Shown piece after piece: positions 1-10,087 of a stretch of DNA of 64,000 nt (position 1 is the first letter of the stretch; each line of letters opens with the position of its first letter). Both the position numbers and the translations under genes were made by a program. This stretch comes from Acanthochromis polyacanthus (Eukaryota > Chordata > Actinopteri > Pomacentridae): assembly GCF_021347895.1 (NCBI RefSeq), contig NC_067123.1:1054001-1118000 (forward strand), given 5' to 3'. Below the pieces are notes generated by a model. The model was given only the letters and a program-made list of their open reading frames with translations, was not told the DNA's origin and made no database searches.

Positions 1-2987
1 CAAAAGACCTAAAACGGCTACATCAGCCCAAGAAGAACATGCCAGTCAAGAGACTGAAGAAGTTGCGGGCTCGCATGATCCGCTTTACACCTCAACAAGA
101 AGAGTTCCAGCTTAAGCAGTGGTACAAGCCAGTCGATGTAAAAGAAGTCGCAGCACAGAAGGTTGAAGAGAGTGATCTGTCAGCTGCAGGAAAAGAGCAG
201 CTGAAAGAAATCATCTCCAGAGCCAAGGTAGCGCGGTTCAAGAATGATTGTGGGGATCTTGGGGAGAAGTACACCCATACTATCATTGGAGGAGTGCATC
301 CAGCGGTCCGCCAATATCCCCTCAATCCAGGTGCAGTAGAAGAAATGGACCTGATCGTCAAAGAGCTGAGCGCACTGGGGATAATCCGAGAGGAACCGAA
401 TCCAATAACCAACAGCCCAATCCAGGCAGTGAAGAAACCTGAGTCGGCGGGTGGGGGATGGAGGCCAGTGATCAACTTTAAAGCCCTTAACCGACGGACA
501 ACCGCGAACAAGGCAAGTTTGATCAATCCCCAAGGCACCCTGAAGACTCTACAGGTCAAGAAGTACAAGTCCTGTATTGACCTAGCGAACGGATTTTTCT
601 CCCTGCGCCTAGCCAAAGCTTAACAAGGCAAGACAGCGTTCACACATAAAGGGAAAGCTTATGTGTGGACCCGACTGCCCCAAGGCTTCAAGAATTCACC
701 AAATGTGTTCCAAGCTGCTGTAATGGATATTCTGCAAGGACTTGGAGCGACAATCTACATAGACGACGTGTTCATCGCAGACGACTCTGAGAAAGAACAC
801 CTGGAAAAGCTGCAAAAGATTGTTGAGAAGTTGACAGAAGCCGGCCTAAAGCTGAACCTGAAAAAGTGTCAATTTGGCCAGTTTGAGGTAAACTACTTAG
901 GATTCCAGGTCTCAACCGACCTAGGGATTTCTGAAGGATACCGAGAGAAACTAGAGCAAATTAGACCTCCAGGATCACTGAGAGAACTACAGCAAATCCT
1001 AGGTTTGTGCAACTACGTGAGAGACCATGTCCCTGGGTACCAGAAGTATGCCAGATCACTGTATGCAAGATTGAAGAAAGCTGAAGACCACCCTGAAGAG
1101 GACCACGACAAGACTTGGACATGGACAGCGACAGACCAGCACCATCTGGAAGAACTGAAGAGGGCGATCCAGGGAGCTCTACGATTAGAACCCAGAAGCC
1201 TGACGACCAGATTGGTAGCTGAGACGAGCTGTGACGACGACGACGCCGTGGTAAAAGTCAGTAACGAAGGAGCAGGAATTGTGGCTCTATGGAGCTACAC
1301 ACTGACATCCGTGGAAAAGAAGTACCCGCCGGAAGAAAAGGAATTGGCAGTCCTGGCACGATACTGGAGTGCCCTGAAGGACCTGGCACAGGGTCAGGGC
1401 ATTAAAGTCAACACCCAGAGCCAAGTACACCGATTCCTGAGAAAGGCCACTGTAGAGAGTACCAAGGCGACCAATGCGAGATGGGGAAGATGGGAAGACA
1501 TCCTACTGGACCCAGACCTCGAGATTGGGCCGACTCAACCCGCAAGTAAGAAAGCACCAAAGCCTGAAGAACCAACAGAGGATCCATATGAATGGACTCT
1601 GTACACCGACGGATCGAGAATGGGTCCAGACAGCACTGCCTATTGGGGTTTCATCCTTAAGCAAGGTGAAAAAGAGTGTTACCGACAGAAAGGTAAAGCA
1701 GAAGGCAGTGCACAGACAGGAGAAGTCACGGCAGTCCTAGAGGGCCTGCTGGAGCTAGAAAAGAGAAAGATTAAAAGAGCTAGAGTAATAACAGATAGTT
1801 CTTACTGTGCACAAGCTCTGAATGAAGACTTAGCCATTTGGGAAGAAAATGGTTTTGAAACTGCTAAAGGCAAGACGGTAGCACACCGTGATTTGTGGCA
1901 AAAGATTGCCGAGTTAAGAATGAACATGGACCTCGAAGTGAGGCACCAACGGGCCCATACGAGAGAAGGGGCCCACTGGAAGGGAAACGACGAAGTGGAT
2001 CGTTTCGTCCAGATGAGAAAATTCGTCTTTGTCGGGATCGAGGAATGGGACCAGACCCCTAAAGGAAAAATTGTCCCAGAGAAGTACGTGGAAGAAGTGG
2101 TGCGGGCCGTACATGAGGCGCTAGGCCATGTGAGCACACTTCCTACCCGTAGGGAGCTGGAAAAGCTGCAACTCTGGATTCCAGAGCGCCGTGTGCGACA
2201 AGTACTGAGGGCCTGTGAAGTATGTGGTCGATACAACGCAGGACGCCGAGGGCAAAGAGTAGACGGGCTCACCATCAAGAGCACTATTCCCTGGGGTTCT
2301 ATCTGCATGGACGTAGCAGGCCCAATGGGGGTTACAGGGAAAAGAGGTGAGAAATACCTTTTAGTGCTAGTTGATTCAATGTCAGGCTATGTGGTTACTA
2401 AACCAGTGAAGAAAGCTAACGGCAACAGTGTAGTTAGCATGTTGGAACAGACGTGTGGCATACTAGGGGTGCCAAAAGAATTGAGAACAGACAATGGGAC
2501 ACACTTCAAGAATGCAAAAGTGGATGCATGGTGCCAACAGTATGGGGTGATGAGGATTTATTCACCTCCATACACGCCACAAGCAAATGGAGTGGTCGAG
2601 CGAGCCATTGGGCTGGTAAAGAACTGGATAGGCAAGAATGCAAATTCCAAAGAATGGAGCACTAAAACCCTAGAGATAGGAAAGGCCCTGAACGACAGAC
2701 ATCGAGCTGATAGGCCTTCCCCTTCCGAGGAGCTGAATCAACGCCCCTTTGTGTCAGAAGAAATAGGGCGGGGCTCTGAGGATAAGATGGCAGCACCGAG
2801 CCCTAAAGTGCCATTCCAAGTTGGACAGCGAGTGTGGGTAAAGGCCAGAGACGCACCCACAGGCACAGCGGTGAAAGCCAAATACGAGAAGCCTGACATA
2901 ATAAAAGAAATTTTAGACAGCAACACAGTTTTGCTAAAGAGAGGAGGAATCCAAGGAGTGGAGCAGCTTAAGCCAGTTCCAGACTAG
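1..2987 (+). pseudogene. pol: retroviral pol (RT, tether, RNase H, integrase), 5' partial, in-frame stop
   Basis: The frame is already open at base 3, so the ATG at 39 is internal. A TAA at 621-623 interrupts the frame in the RT palm; the same frame then continues to 2987. RT: the YIDD catalytic box is at 756-767. The tether (degenerate RNase H) lies at about 1200-1480. Catalytic RNase H: TDGS with Asp at 1608-1610 and TDSS with Asp at 1794-1796. Integrase: zinc finger with His at 2112 and 2127 and Cys at 2214 and 2223; DDE residues at 2310, 2490 and 2598, a D-35-E spacing; then a C-terminal domain to the TAG at 2985. The second segment has no ATG near its start (it opens at a GTG), so it is not a separate gene. 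Confidence 0.9.
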
Positions 2988-3009
2988 AGAAAACCAGGAA
3001 TCAAAAACC

Positions 3010-4410
3010 ATGGCTACGAGCACACAAGGCTTACCACCCTTCATCGGAGTAGCCAACGTTAAAGGGGTGGTTACTATGCGGAGAAGTACTACGGGACTCT
3101 GGGCAGGCAGAGCCCTGAAGAAATTGGACTATGCTAAAAAAGGATTCCTGTCAGAAGAAAAAGAGATGTTAGAATGGAAGAAGATGAACAACAACTGTGT
3201 GGTTTGCTGGAAGCCAACCACCCTGATGGTCCAATGGGAAGGACCAGGGCAAGAAAAACCTACGAAGGTTAAGCCAAAACGAAGAGAGATGAAAAGTCTG
3301 CACCATAAACCAGTAAAGGTAACTGATGCCTATGTTTGTGGGATATGCAGAATAGATAAGTTACCCAGGCTGATCTTCATTACCCAATGGGATCTACGCG
3401 GGGTAAGACCAGAGACTACGGAGTGTGCTTGTCAGTGGGATGGAGATATGCTCAACTACTGCAGCAGCTGCAGCCTCCAGAGAAAATGTGGGCAGCTGGT
3501 GCAAACTGGTGAAGCCGAAGGATGGCAGGTGAGGAAGATGGTTGATCCTCTCCAAGCGTTGGGACCAGGGGAGATTGAAGGTGACGAAAGAGAAGCATCG
3601 ACCTCAGCCTGGACCCCCGAGGGTGAGGGAGAGCCATCAGCACCGCCACTGTATCCACCGATACAGGATGAAGGAAGGGGAGCCACCAAGGGTGAGGCCC
3701 AGGAGCAACCGCTCTGGAAGAAGACCATCCAGAGGGCCTGGCCTTACAGCACGGCTTCAGCAGAAATGATGTCTCCGCCACTAGCGACAACACAAGTCCC
3801 TCTGGTGTTCAGGGTCTATCGTGACCCAGATGGGCCCAAGTATACATCAGGTATGGAAGCGATTCCAGGCCCTCACAGAGAAATGGCACAAGCGCATGGT
3901 TGGGAAGGACCATGGGAGCTAACTACCTGGGATAGGTTGGTAGAAGAAGTGTATGCTGATTCAACCATCCCCCTAGTGGACGCTGGACCAGTGCCAAGAG
4001 AAGAAGGTGCCAGGGGCACAAACCTCTACTACAGCGTCACAAGCCTCGATGCATGGGGCCACTCGGGCATGAAAGCCAAAGAGAAGTCTGCAGAGTACAC
4101 TGTGACACCAGAAGACTGGCGCCGAGAAGGAAGCGTCCAATTGGTGAACTCCTGGGTGTCAAGGGCAGCCACGCCTACAAGACCGCATCAGACAATGACG
4201 GTGAAAGTACGAGTGCGCATGGTCATTGTGCCATTCGTGGGTGTGTACTCGCTGGGGGCAGACGTGTCCGAGGTACAGAGAGAAGTGAAGCCTGAAGAAG
4301 ATTCTGCCAAGAAGGGGGAGAAAGAGAAGGAGAGTGTTTGGTCAAGAATCAAAGGCCTCACCAAGAGAGTTGGAAGAGGAAAGAAGAATCCTGAACCCAG
4401 CCAACAGTAA
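3010..4410 (+). CDS. ERV ORF X1: Cys-rich protein with late-domain-like motif, unrecognised family
   Basis: This 466-residue ORF starts at an ATG 22 bases after the pol stop. Residues 63-160 hold nine cysteines in pairs (63/66, 110/113, 139/141, 151/154 and 160), which looks like a zinc-binding region. Residues 209-217 read PSAPPLYPP, which fuses a PSAP-type and a PPxY-type motif; in retroviral Gag proteins such motifs recruit Tsg101 and Nedd4-family ligases for budding. The C-terminus is lysine- and glutamate-rich and probably basic. There is no signal peptide or transmembrane stretch, so it does not look like an envelope protein. The function is unknown. It could be a structural protein placed unusually after pol, or an accessory protein. 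The frame is open throughout. Confidence 0.6.
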   Translation: MATSTQGLPPFIGVANVKGVVTMRRSTTGLWAGRALKKLDYAKKGFLSEEKEMLEWKKMNNNCVVCWKPTTLMVQWEGPGQEKPTKVKPKRREMKSLHHKPVKVTDAYVCGICRIDKLPRLIFITQWDLRGVRPETTECACQWDGDMLNYCSSCSLQRKCGQLVQTGEAEGWQVRKMVDPLQALGPGEIEGDEREASTSAWTPEGEGEPSAPPLYPPIQDEGRGATKGEAQEQPLWKKTIQRAWPYSTASAEMMSPPLATTQVPLVFRVYRDPDGPKYTSGMEAIPGPHREMAQAHGWEGPWELTTWDRLVEEVYADSTIPLVDAGPVPREEGARGTNLYYSVTSLDAWGHSGMKAKEKSAEYTVTPEDWRREGSVQLVNSWVSRAATPTRPHQTMTVKVRVRMVIVPFVGVYSLGADVSEVQREVKPEEDSAKKGEKEKESVWSRIKGLTKRVGRGKKNPEPSQQ

Positions 4411-4431
4411 GGTCAACCTGTCATTGTGAAA

Positions 4432-5610
4432 ATGTCGTATCAACCAGTGTATGCACCATACACGGATGTAGAATTGCATTCTGAAAGGCCATATATACAG
4501 GAATGTAATGGTAAAATATACTTAGACTCCCCAGAAAGGGATTTCAAATACACCAATAGAGAATGTGGGACAGTGAACTATTTTTGCACTAATTTTGAGT
4601 ACACCAGAGACCCGGATACGCAGAAATCTGGACCATTTCCTATACGTGCGCCACGTGTAGTGAGAGGGATCGACCTTCAAATGAGGCAGAGACGGTTCGA
4701 CGATGTGAACCGAAGAAGGCACTGGATATGGAAAGCGGTGCCCCCCTGCCCAAAGTCGTCTCCTTGGATCCTGAATGTGGCCTGCTTCTCATGGGGGTCG
4801 ACAGAAATCAAACTGACATGGGGGCCTAACTACGCTGACCCATGGCAGGGTGAGTACTGCGAGATCAGTATAGGAAGGAGGGTAATCTGGACCTCTAGCC
4901 CTTATATGAATAGGAAGATGAGATATCGGATAGTGAATCCTAGCTGTTATCTCCTTGAAAACCGAAGTCTTCCCCTGCGAACAATCACCCAAGAAATAGA
5001 AATCCACCCAAGGCAGAATGGAGGATACCTGCTTCCAAGAACAGTGGAAAATCCTCTCATATACCCTGGGCGAGGAAACTGGTTCTACCATGACCGAAAA
5101 GCAAAGGTGATGGAGCTGGTGGCACCAGGAGACCGGCCACTATATGCTGAGCTATTGCAGATCCGAGAATCGGGCAGAAGAAATGCCAAAAGGGATGACG
5201 GAAGGGCGGAAGACCACCCAGAAGACACCCCTTTTGAGGAGGCCCGAAGAGGAGTGCAAATGAATGAAGGATTGTTCGCACAGATTGCTGAAGGACCATT
5301 GCCAAGGCCAGATCGGTTGATCGTGACGTCATGGAAATGTGTGTGGAGAGGGCTGGACCCAGAGATAGACAAGCACCCTGCTCCTATCTACACAGAGTTA
5401 CTCAAAGAAAGGGTCACACGAGATGAAGAAGCGGAGCTGGCACGAGCACTGAAGCCCCTCTTCACTGTCTCACCCGAGACAGAACCTGATGATAAACCAG
5501 TCCAGATCCTGAAACCTTGCACCAAGAAGCGGCCCGCAGGCGGATCAGGAGAAGACTCAGGACGGAGGAACAACAAAAAGAGAAGGGATTCCGATCCTAG
5601 CCGACAGTAA
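4432..5610 (+). CDS. ERV ORF X2: accessory-like protein, paralogue of X3, with bipartite NLS
   Basis: About 392 residues, starting at the ATG at 4432; the frame extends to a GTG at 4426 but the ATG is preferred. The N-terminal 235 residues align along their length with X3: shared blocks include GKIYLD, RDFKYTN/RDFEYTN, NYFCTN, GPWILN or SPWILN, LTWGPNYADPWQ and LPLRTI. X2 adds about 150 residues, ending in a bipartite basic cluster (KKRPAGG followed by NNKKRR) that looks like a nuclear localisation signal. It lies 21 bases after X1. The spacer before X2 resembles the spacer before X3, so the duplication unit included the leader. The family is not recognised; an analogy with spumavirus regulatory genes is inference only. 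Confidence 0.65.
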   Translation: MSYQPVYAPYTDVELHSERPYIQECNGKIYLDSPERDFKYTNRECGTVNYFCTNFEYTRDPDTQKSGPFPIRAPRVVRGIDLQMRQRRFDDVNRRRHWIWKAVPPCPKSSPWILNVACFSWGSTEIKLTWGPNYADPWQGEYCEISIGRRVIWTSSPYMNRKMRYRIVNPSCYLLENRSLPLRTITQEIEIHPRQNGGYLLPRTVENPLIYPGRGNWFYHDRKAKVMELVAPGDRPLYAELLQIRESGRRNAKRDDGRAEDHPEDTPFEEARRGVQMNEGLFAQIAEGPLPRPDRLIVTSWKCVWRGLDPEIDKHPAPIYTELLKERVTRDEEAELARALKPLFTVSPETEPDDKPVQILKPCTKKRPAGGSGEDSGRRNNKKRRDSDPSRQ

Positions 5611-5632
5611 GATAAACCTCTCCTTGTAAAAA

Positions 5633-6349
5633 ATGCCACGTCGACCATATCTGTGTGATGATAGGCATACGGGGCGACCATGTATACAAGAGTTTAATGG
5701 AAAAATATATTTAGATCGCCCTGACAGAGATTTTGAATACACTAACAACGGGTGTGGCACACTAAATTATTTTTGTACCAACTACGAGTACTCTAGAGAT
5801 CCAGATAATGACCACACCGGGTCAATAGAATTATGCACCGAGTGCATAGTAGAAGGGAAAGACCTCCAGCAGAGGCAAAAAAGGTACGAAGAATCGAGGG
5901 GCGAATGGAAGAACCAGCCAGTGCCAACCTGTCCGGTCGCAGGCCCCTGGATCCTGAATGTAGCCTATTTTCCCTGGGGAAGGACGAGCATCAAGCTTAC
6001 TTGGGGACCCAACTATGCCGACCCGTGGCAGAGAGAATATGTTGAGATCAGTGTGGGGGAATTAGTGGTTTGGGCTTCCAATCCCTACATGTACAGAAAG
6101 TTGAGGAAACGCATAGACGACCCTAATAGGTATGTTCTAGAAAACTGGAATCTCCCACTACGAACGATCGTCGAAGAGAAAAAAGTCCCCACGAATCGAG
6201 ATGGGAGACAAATGTTTCCTAGAACAGTAGAAAGGCCTATAGTGTGTGAGGGAAAAGGAGAATGGTACTACCATGAACGAAAGGCGAAGTTAGTAGAACT
6301 AGTAACTCCAGAGGGCCACCCACTGTATGCCGAGTTGCTGCAATGCTGA
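5633..6349 (+). CDS. ERV ORF X3: shorter tandem paralogue of X2
   Basis: 238 residues from the ATG at 5633. It matches the N-terminal domain of X2 with conserved Trp, Cys and Gly-Pro positions (NYFCTNYEYSRDPD, LTWGPNYADPWQ, PYMYRKLRKRI, LPLRTI) and stops where the X2-specific tail begins. The TGA at 6347-6349 overlaps the start of X4 by seven bases (ATGCTGA), a compact arrangement that suggests translational coupling or splicing between them. There is no membrane segment. The function is unknown. The Trp- and Cys-rich core kept in both copies suggests a folded domain under past constraint. Confidence 0.65.
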   Translation: MPRRPYLCDDRHTGRPCIQEFNGKIYLDRPDRDFEYTNNGCGTLNYFCTNYEYSRDPDNDHTGSIELCTECIVEGKDLQQRQKRYEESRGEWKNQPVPTCPVAGPWILNVAYFPWGRTSIKLTWGPNYADPWQREYVEISVGELVVWASNPYMYRKLRKRIDDPNRYVLENWNLPLRTIVEEKKVPTNRDGRQMFPRTVERPIVCEGKGEWYYHERKAKLVELVTPEGHPLYAELLQC

Positions 6350-7008
6350 GAGTCAGGGCCACGCTACACCGGAGCATGGTACCAACACTACTACCTATAA
6401 CTCCGATCGAAGCAGCGATGCCAGTAGTTGAGAGGCCCCCTACTCCGCCAAGGAAGACGGTTGGACGGTCCCAAGGCACGCAGACTGAGCCTCCACCACA
6501 AGAAACGGAGGTCCAGTGGAACTACAGCCAGGAACTCAGTGAAATACTGGAGATGCCACTCCCAGTGATGGAAGCAGAATGTCAGCTACCTCCGGTGCTG
6601 TCACCCATACCTTCACGGCCTCCGACACCTCTAACGGACGACCCGCCTGAGATATCGGAGGTACAATCTACACCTGAAATATTGGGGTGCCAAGACACGC
6701 AGCCTACTATGACGGTCCCAGACGCGCTGGTGGAAATCGAGCGCGCCATCGAGCAACTCACGATGCCCAAATTGGCTGCTGTGCAGGGTATCCAACGACC
6801 AGAGACGCCTGCAGTGGCAGTGGTGCAGGGCGTCCAACGACCTGCATTTCCTGACTTATCAGAGTTGCGAGTGATCGACAGCTGGGAGCAGTCACCTGGA
6901 GAGCTCTACATCGTTGAAGAAGTTGTTACCACCACTGACACTGAGATGCAGCTTGGAGACCTGCTGGATCTCACTGCACCAGAGGACGATGGTGACCTCT
7001 TCCCCTGA
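6343..7008 (+). CDS. ERV ORF X4: Pro-rich acidic protein with activation-domain-like tail
   Basis: 221 residues, starting inside the stop of X3. The sequence is Pro/Glu/Thr-rich and low in Cys. It has an internal imperfect repeat (AAVQGIQRPETP followed by VVQGVQRPAFP) and ends in LLDLTAPEDDGDLFP, an acidic-hydrophobic tail resembling transcriptional activation domains. It ends 37 bases before the LTR. With X3 in front it may form a spliced or coupled DNA-binding plus activation pair, as in complex retroviruses; this is inference. No homologue is recognised. Confidence 0.55.
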   Translation: MLRVRATLHRSMVPTLLPITPIEAAMPVVERPPTPPRKTVGRSQGTQTEPPPQETEVQWNYSQELSEILEMPLPVMEAECQLPPVLSPIPSRPPTPLTDDPPEISEVQSTPEILGCQDTQPTMTVPDALVEIERAIEQLTMPKLAAVQGIQRPETPAVAVVQGVQRPAFPDLSELRVIDSWEQSPGELYIVEEVVTTTDTEMQLGDLLDLTAPEDDGDLFP

Positions 7009-7035
7009 TTGCTTAGAGTCGCTATCTGTGACCTC

Positions 7036-7045
7036 AAGAAGGGGG
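7036..7045 (+). promoter_or_regulatory. polypurine tract of the ERV
   Basis: AAGAAGGGGG lies immediately before TGTCAAG. This is the usual position and composition of the plus-strand primer next to a 3' LTR. Confidence 0.75.
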
Positions 7046-8493
7046 TGTCAAGTAAGATGCAGATGTTGAGGTCTCAGAGAGGACTCAGGCTCATTACGGC
7101 CCTAAGGTAACAAAGGTTTTGAAGCAGACAAATAAAGATCTTAAGAAGAAACATTATAAGTTAACCATATGATTATGCTTGCTAAAATACATATATATTT
7201 TTTGAAGTGTTGATTTGATTGAAGTAATGACTCAGATGATTTATTATGTTCAGATTGAGAAGAATGATTTAAGAAGAGATTCTGTGTGAAGTAATCCTTG
7301 TTTAGGCTCTGTGTGTGCGTACAGGCCTCATAGGCTTGTGTGTCCAGGCCTTAAGAAAGCAGAAGTGCAGTAAACAACAGTCACCATGACTCGGCAGCCA
7401 CAATGACATTGCAGCCTCCTCAGAAAAAAGGGAAGTTTGGGAAAAACCCAAAAGGGTGGGCTGAAATGTGTGTGTGTTAAACAGAATGTGGACACTGTGT
7501 ATTTGCTGTAACAACATGACTTCTGTATTACTGCTGTATGTGATGACAAAGTTGATTGCATAAGTTAGACGGTGTCAGAGGGCGTACCTAGCCAGTTTTG
7601 TGTGTCTGGAGAGAGTATAAGAATGGGAGAGCAGAGACATTATTGGGGAGTTGTTCGCCGGAGCTGCTAAGAAGAGCTGCAAAGGGAACTTGGCCGGAGT
7701 TCTGAAGAATCTTCACCTTCCTCTTTTGCCCGAGAGACGGGAAGACGACGTGGGACTTAGGCTCCAGAGATCGCTGAGGACATCGTTGGAAGCAAAGTCT
7801 TTTTCTGACTTTGTTCAACAAGCGAAGACCACACTCTGCCAAACGGAGAGTCCTAAGAGGTTCTGCAGTTATCCAGAAGAAACCGATAGAGGGAAGATCC
7901 GACTACACCCGAAGAGGCAAAGGAGGCAACAGCACTGGGCTGTTCCCCTCCCCGGGGCTGGGAGACCCAGTGACCCACTACAGCCTGAACAGACGAGGGT
8001 TTTCCATCACCACCATACCACAGAGAAGACAGCTGGGGCGTAAGCACTAACGCTCCAGCCGATTCCCAAGATAACTGCCAGACCACGATTGGCTTACAGG
8101 ACTCCTCCGCTCCCCCCTGCAGAGGGATAAGATTCTTTTGTTCACAAAGAAGACATCGTACCGAGTCCTCCGGACAACTGAGTGCTTTTCCCAGACGCAA
8201 GTCAAGACCGAGTGATACGGTAGTGGCCACGCTGTTCGCTCTCTCTCCTAAATTTAATAATTAGAGAAGATTGTCAGGTACGCTCAATTTAATTACTTTA
8301 GTCTCATTTTTTAAGCAGAAATAATTAATTGTTTTAATCATGAATTGATGCTGTGCTCTTGCTAAAATTTGCTTAATAAAACGTTCTATTGCATTTAAAG
8401 AGAAGCCTAATGAAATTATTATAAACCACTGAAAATCTGTATAGTGGTAAAAAGTTAAGTTGATTGTGTGCATTTAATCCAATGGTTCTTACA
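7046..8493 (+). repeat. ERV 3' LTR (about 1.45 kb)
   Basis: It begins TGTCAAG right after the polypurine tract and probably ends TTCTTACA, an imperfect inverted match to the start. U3 contains a TATA-like TATAA at 7616-7620. A polyadenylation signal AATAAA lies at 8375-8380, so R would be long (about 700 bases) and U5 about 100. The right edge is inferred because no 5' LTR is in the window to compare. Long LTRs are usual in spumavirus-like elements. Confidence 0.65.
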
Positions 8494-9430
8494 GGTTACT
8501 CAGTCCAAAGTGAGAGTGTTTAAACATTACCCCTGAGGTTAGTTCTTTCCAAACCTCTAAAACGAACCCAGGAATAGCACCAAGTGCAGGCAAGTCCTTA
8601 GAGAGAAGCTGACCGAAAACGGACGTGAATGATAAATCAATTCTACTACTTAGAAAGGCTGCTCAGTGGGATAGCATTTATCAGATAAGAGGGGTGAGAC
8701 GTTCGGATGCAAGGCAGTTAGAACCTGGGCGAGTGTCTCTCGATTCCAGCTTAATTTATTCTGCTGAAACCTGTTAGGGGAAATACTAATAGGCAGATAG
8801 AATCTAACCCTTTAAACGGAGAGCTGGACCAACTTTAACCTGAGGCAAGGGTTAAAAAAGGCTAGACTGGCGAACAAATCCTACCAGTAGTAATGGAACT
8901 TTAAATCTGACCCCTGACCCTAACCTTAAAAGTCTAACCTTAGCCCTGACAAATCTCTGCCGGTAGGATTGGAGTTTCTACTGGTAGAGACTCCAACTCT
9001 ACCAAATCGCAGTCTCTACCCTGACATATAAATAACTTCTGTTTTTTTGCAGCCTCAGCCCACAGGTTTGACAGCTTTTTACAGTAAGCAAACGTAGCTC
9101 CAACTCAGTACCACTTCCCTGTAATTTTGTTCAGAATGTTCACACTACACACGAGAAGCGTTTCTTCCTGTTGAGACATTTCCATTTCTCCACCTGTGAT
9201 CACATCATGACCTATTTTCAGCAGAAACTACCCACCATACTAGTTTCAGTTAAGCTACAACTTCTGCTTTCTCTGCTCATGTCTGTGGTGAAGCAGAAAG
9301 TCCACAACCACTTTTCGTGTCAGTATAGTGTTGCAAAAAAAAATCCACGTAGCTTCTGAAGACGAGAGGGGAGAAATATTCTGAAGAACAGCTCAACGAT
9401 TAAGGTCATAAACTGACGATAAAACCCTGA
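8494..9430. other. no gene recognised
   Basis: This is AT-rich flank after the ERV. An inverted repeat (8961-9003) could fold into a hairpin of about 20 bp. A few CCCTAAC-like words occur at 8908-8960. No long ORF with recognisable similarity is present. Confidence 0.5.
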
Positions 9431-9619
9431 GGCGTTAAAACTCAACTACTTTTTAAATCAATTTAGACGAAGTTTGAGTGATTTTTAAATGTATTTTGTC
9501 ATTTGCAACAAGTTTTTAGCCATTTCAGACATCTTTTTAGTCATTGTGAACGGGTTTTGAGTCACTTTTTTGTCATTCACACCAAATTTGAAGTAATTTT
9601 AGCATAAAGTCTGTACTGT

Positions 9620-10087
9620 TTGGACCAGACGTTTGTCACACAACTTCTGGTTCAGGCTCTTGTGATGTCACGCATTGACTACTGCAACTCTCTTCTGGCA
9701 GGTCTCCCTGCATGTACAGTCAAACCTCTACAGATGACCCAGAAAGCAGCAGCACATCTGGTCTTCAACCAGCCCAAAAGAGCTCATGTCACTCCCCTGT
9801 TCATCTCCCTTCACTGGCTTCCAGTTGCAGCCAGAATCAAAACTCTCCTCCTGGCTTACAAAACATTTACAAGAACGGCCCCAGCCTACCTGGATTCCCT
9901 GATCCAGGTCTACTCCCCTTCACGCCCACTTCGCTCTGCATGTGAGAGACGCCTGGTGCTTCCAGTCCAGCACGGCTCCATATCTCCAACCAGACTCTTC
10001 TCCTCTGTTGTTCCCAAATGGTGGAACAAACTACTGAGTCCCTTTCTACTTTTAACCCTCAAGCTACCAACCTATTTTAGCCACTGA
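9620..10087 (+). pseudogene. L2-like LINE reverse transcriptase, C-terminal fragment
   Basis: The translation shows SRIDYCNSLLAGLP, AAAHLV, PLFISLHWLPV, RIKTLLLAYKTF and PSRPLRSA. These are hallmark blocks of the thumb and C-terminal region of L2/CR1-type RTs. There is no ATG at the start (the frame opens at TTG) and no palm or endonuclease domain. The last residues diverge where other sequence begins. It is a dead 5'-truncated copy. Confidence 0.8.

Larger units (their letters stand above)
1..8493 (+). mobile_element. endogenous retrovirus-like element, 3' part (pol to 3' LTR)
   Basis: The window opens inside pol; gag, protease and the 5' LTR lie outside. The order is pol, four further ORFs (called X1 to X4 here), a polypurine tract and a long LTR. 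Pol carries a degenerate RNase H-like tether followed by a second, catalytic RNase H, an arrangement typical of vertebrate retroviruses. The long LTR and several small ORFs after pol recall spumavirus-like or class III ERVs, but that affiliation is from memory of the families and is tentative. No env-like protein with a signal peptide or membrane anchor was found. At least one in-frame stop in pol marks it as an old, defective copy. Confidence 0.8.

Noticed and set aside
663..2987. Separate gene starting at 663
   Set aside because: It has no ATG there and shares its frame with the upstream RT segment; it is one pol frame interrupted by a stop.
92..3793. Minus-strand and alternate-frame ORFs over the ERV
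   Set aside because: They are shadows of pol and X1-X4 without recognisable motifs.
3010..7008. Envelope gene
   Set aside because: None of the four ORFs has a signal peptide, furin-like site with fusion peptide, or membrane anchor that I could see.
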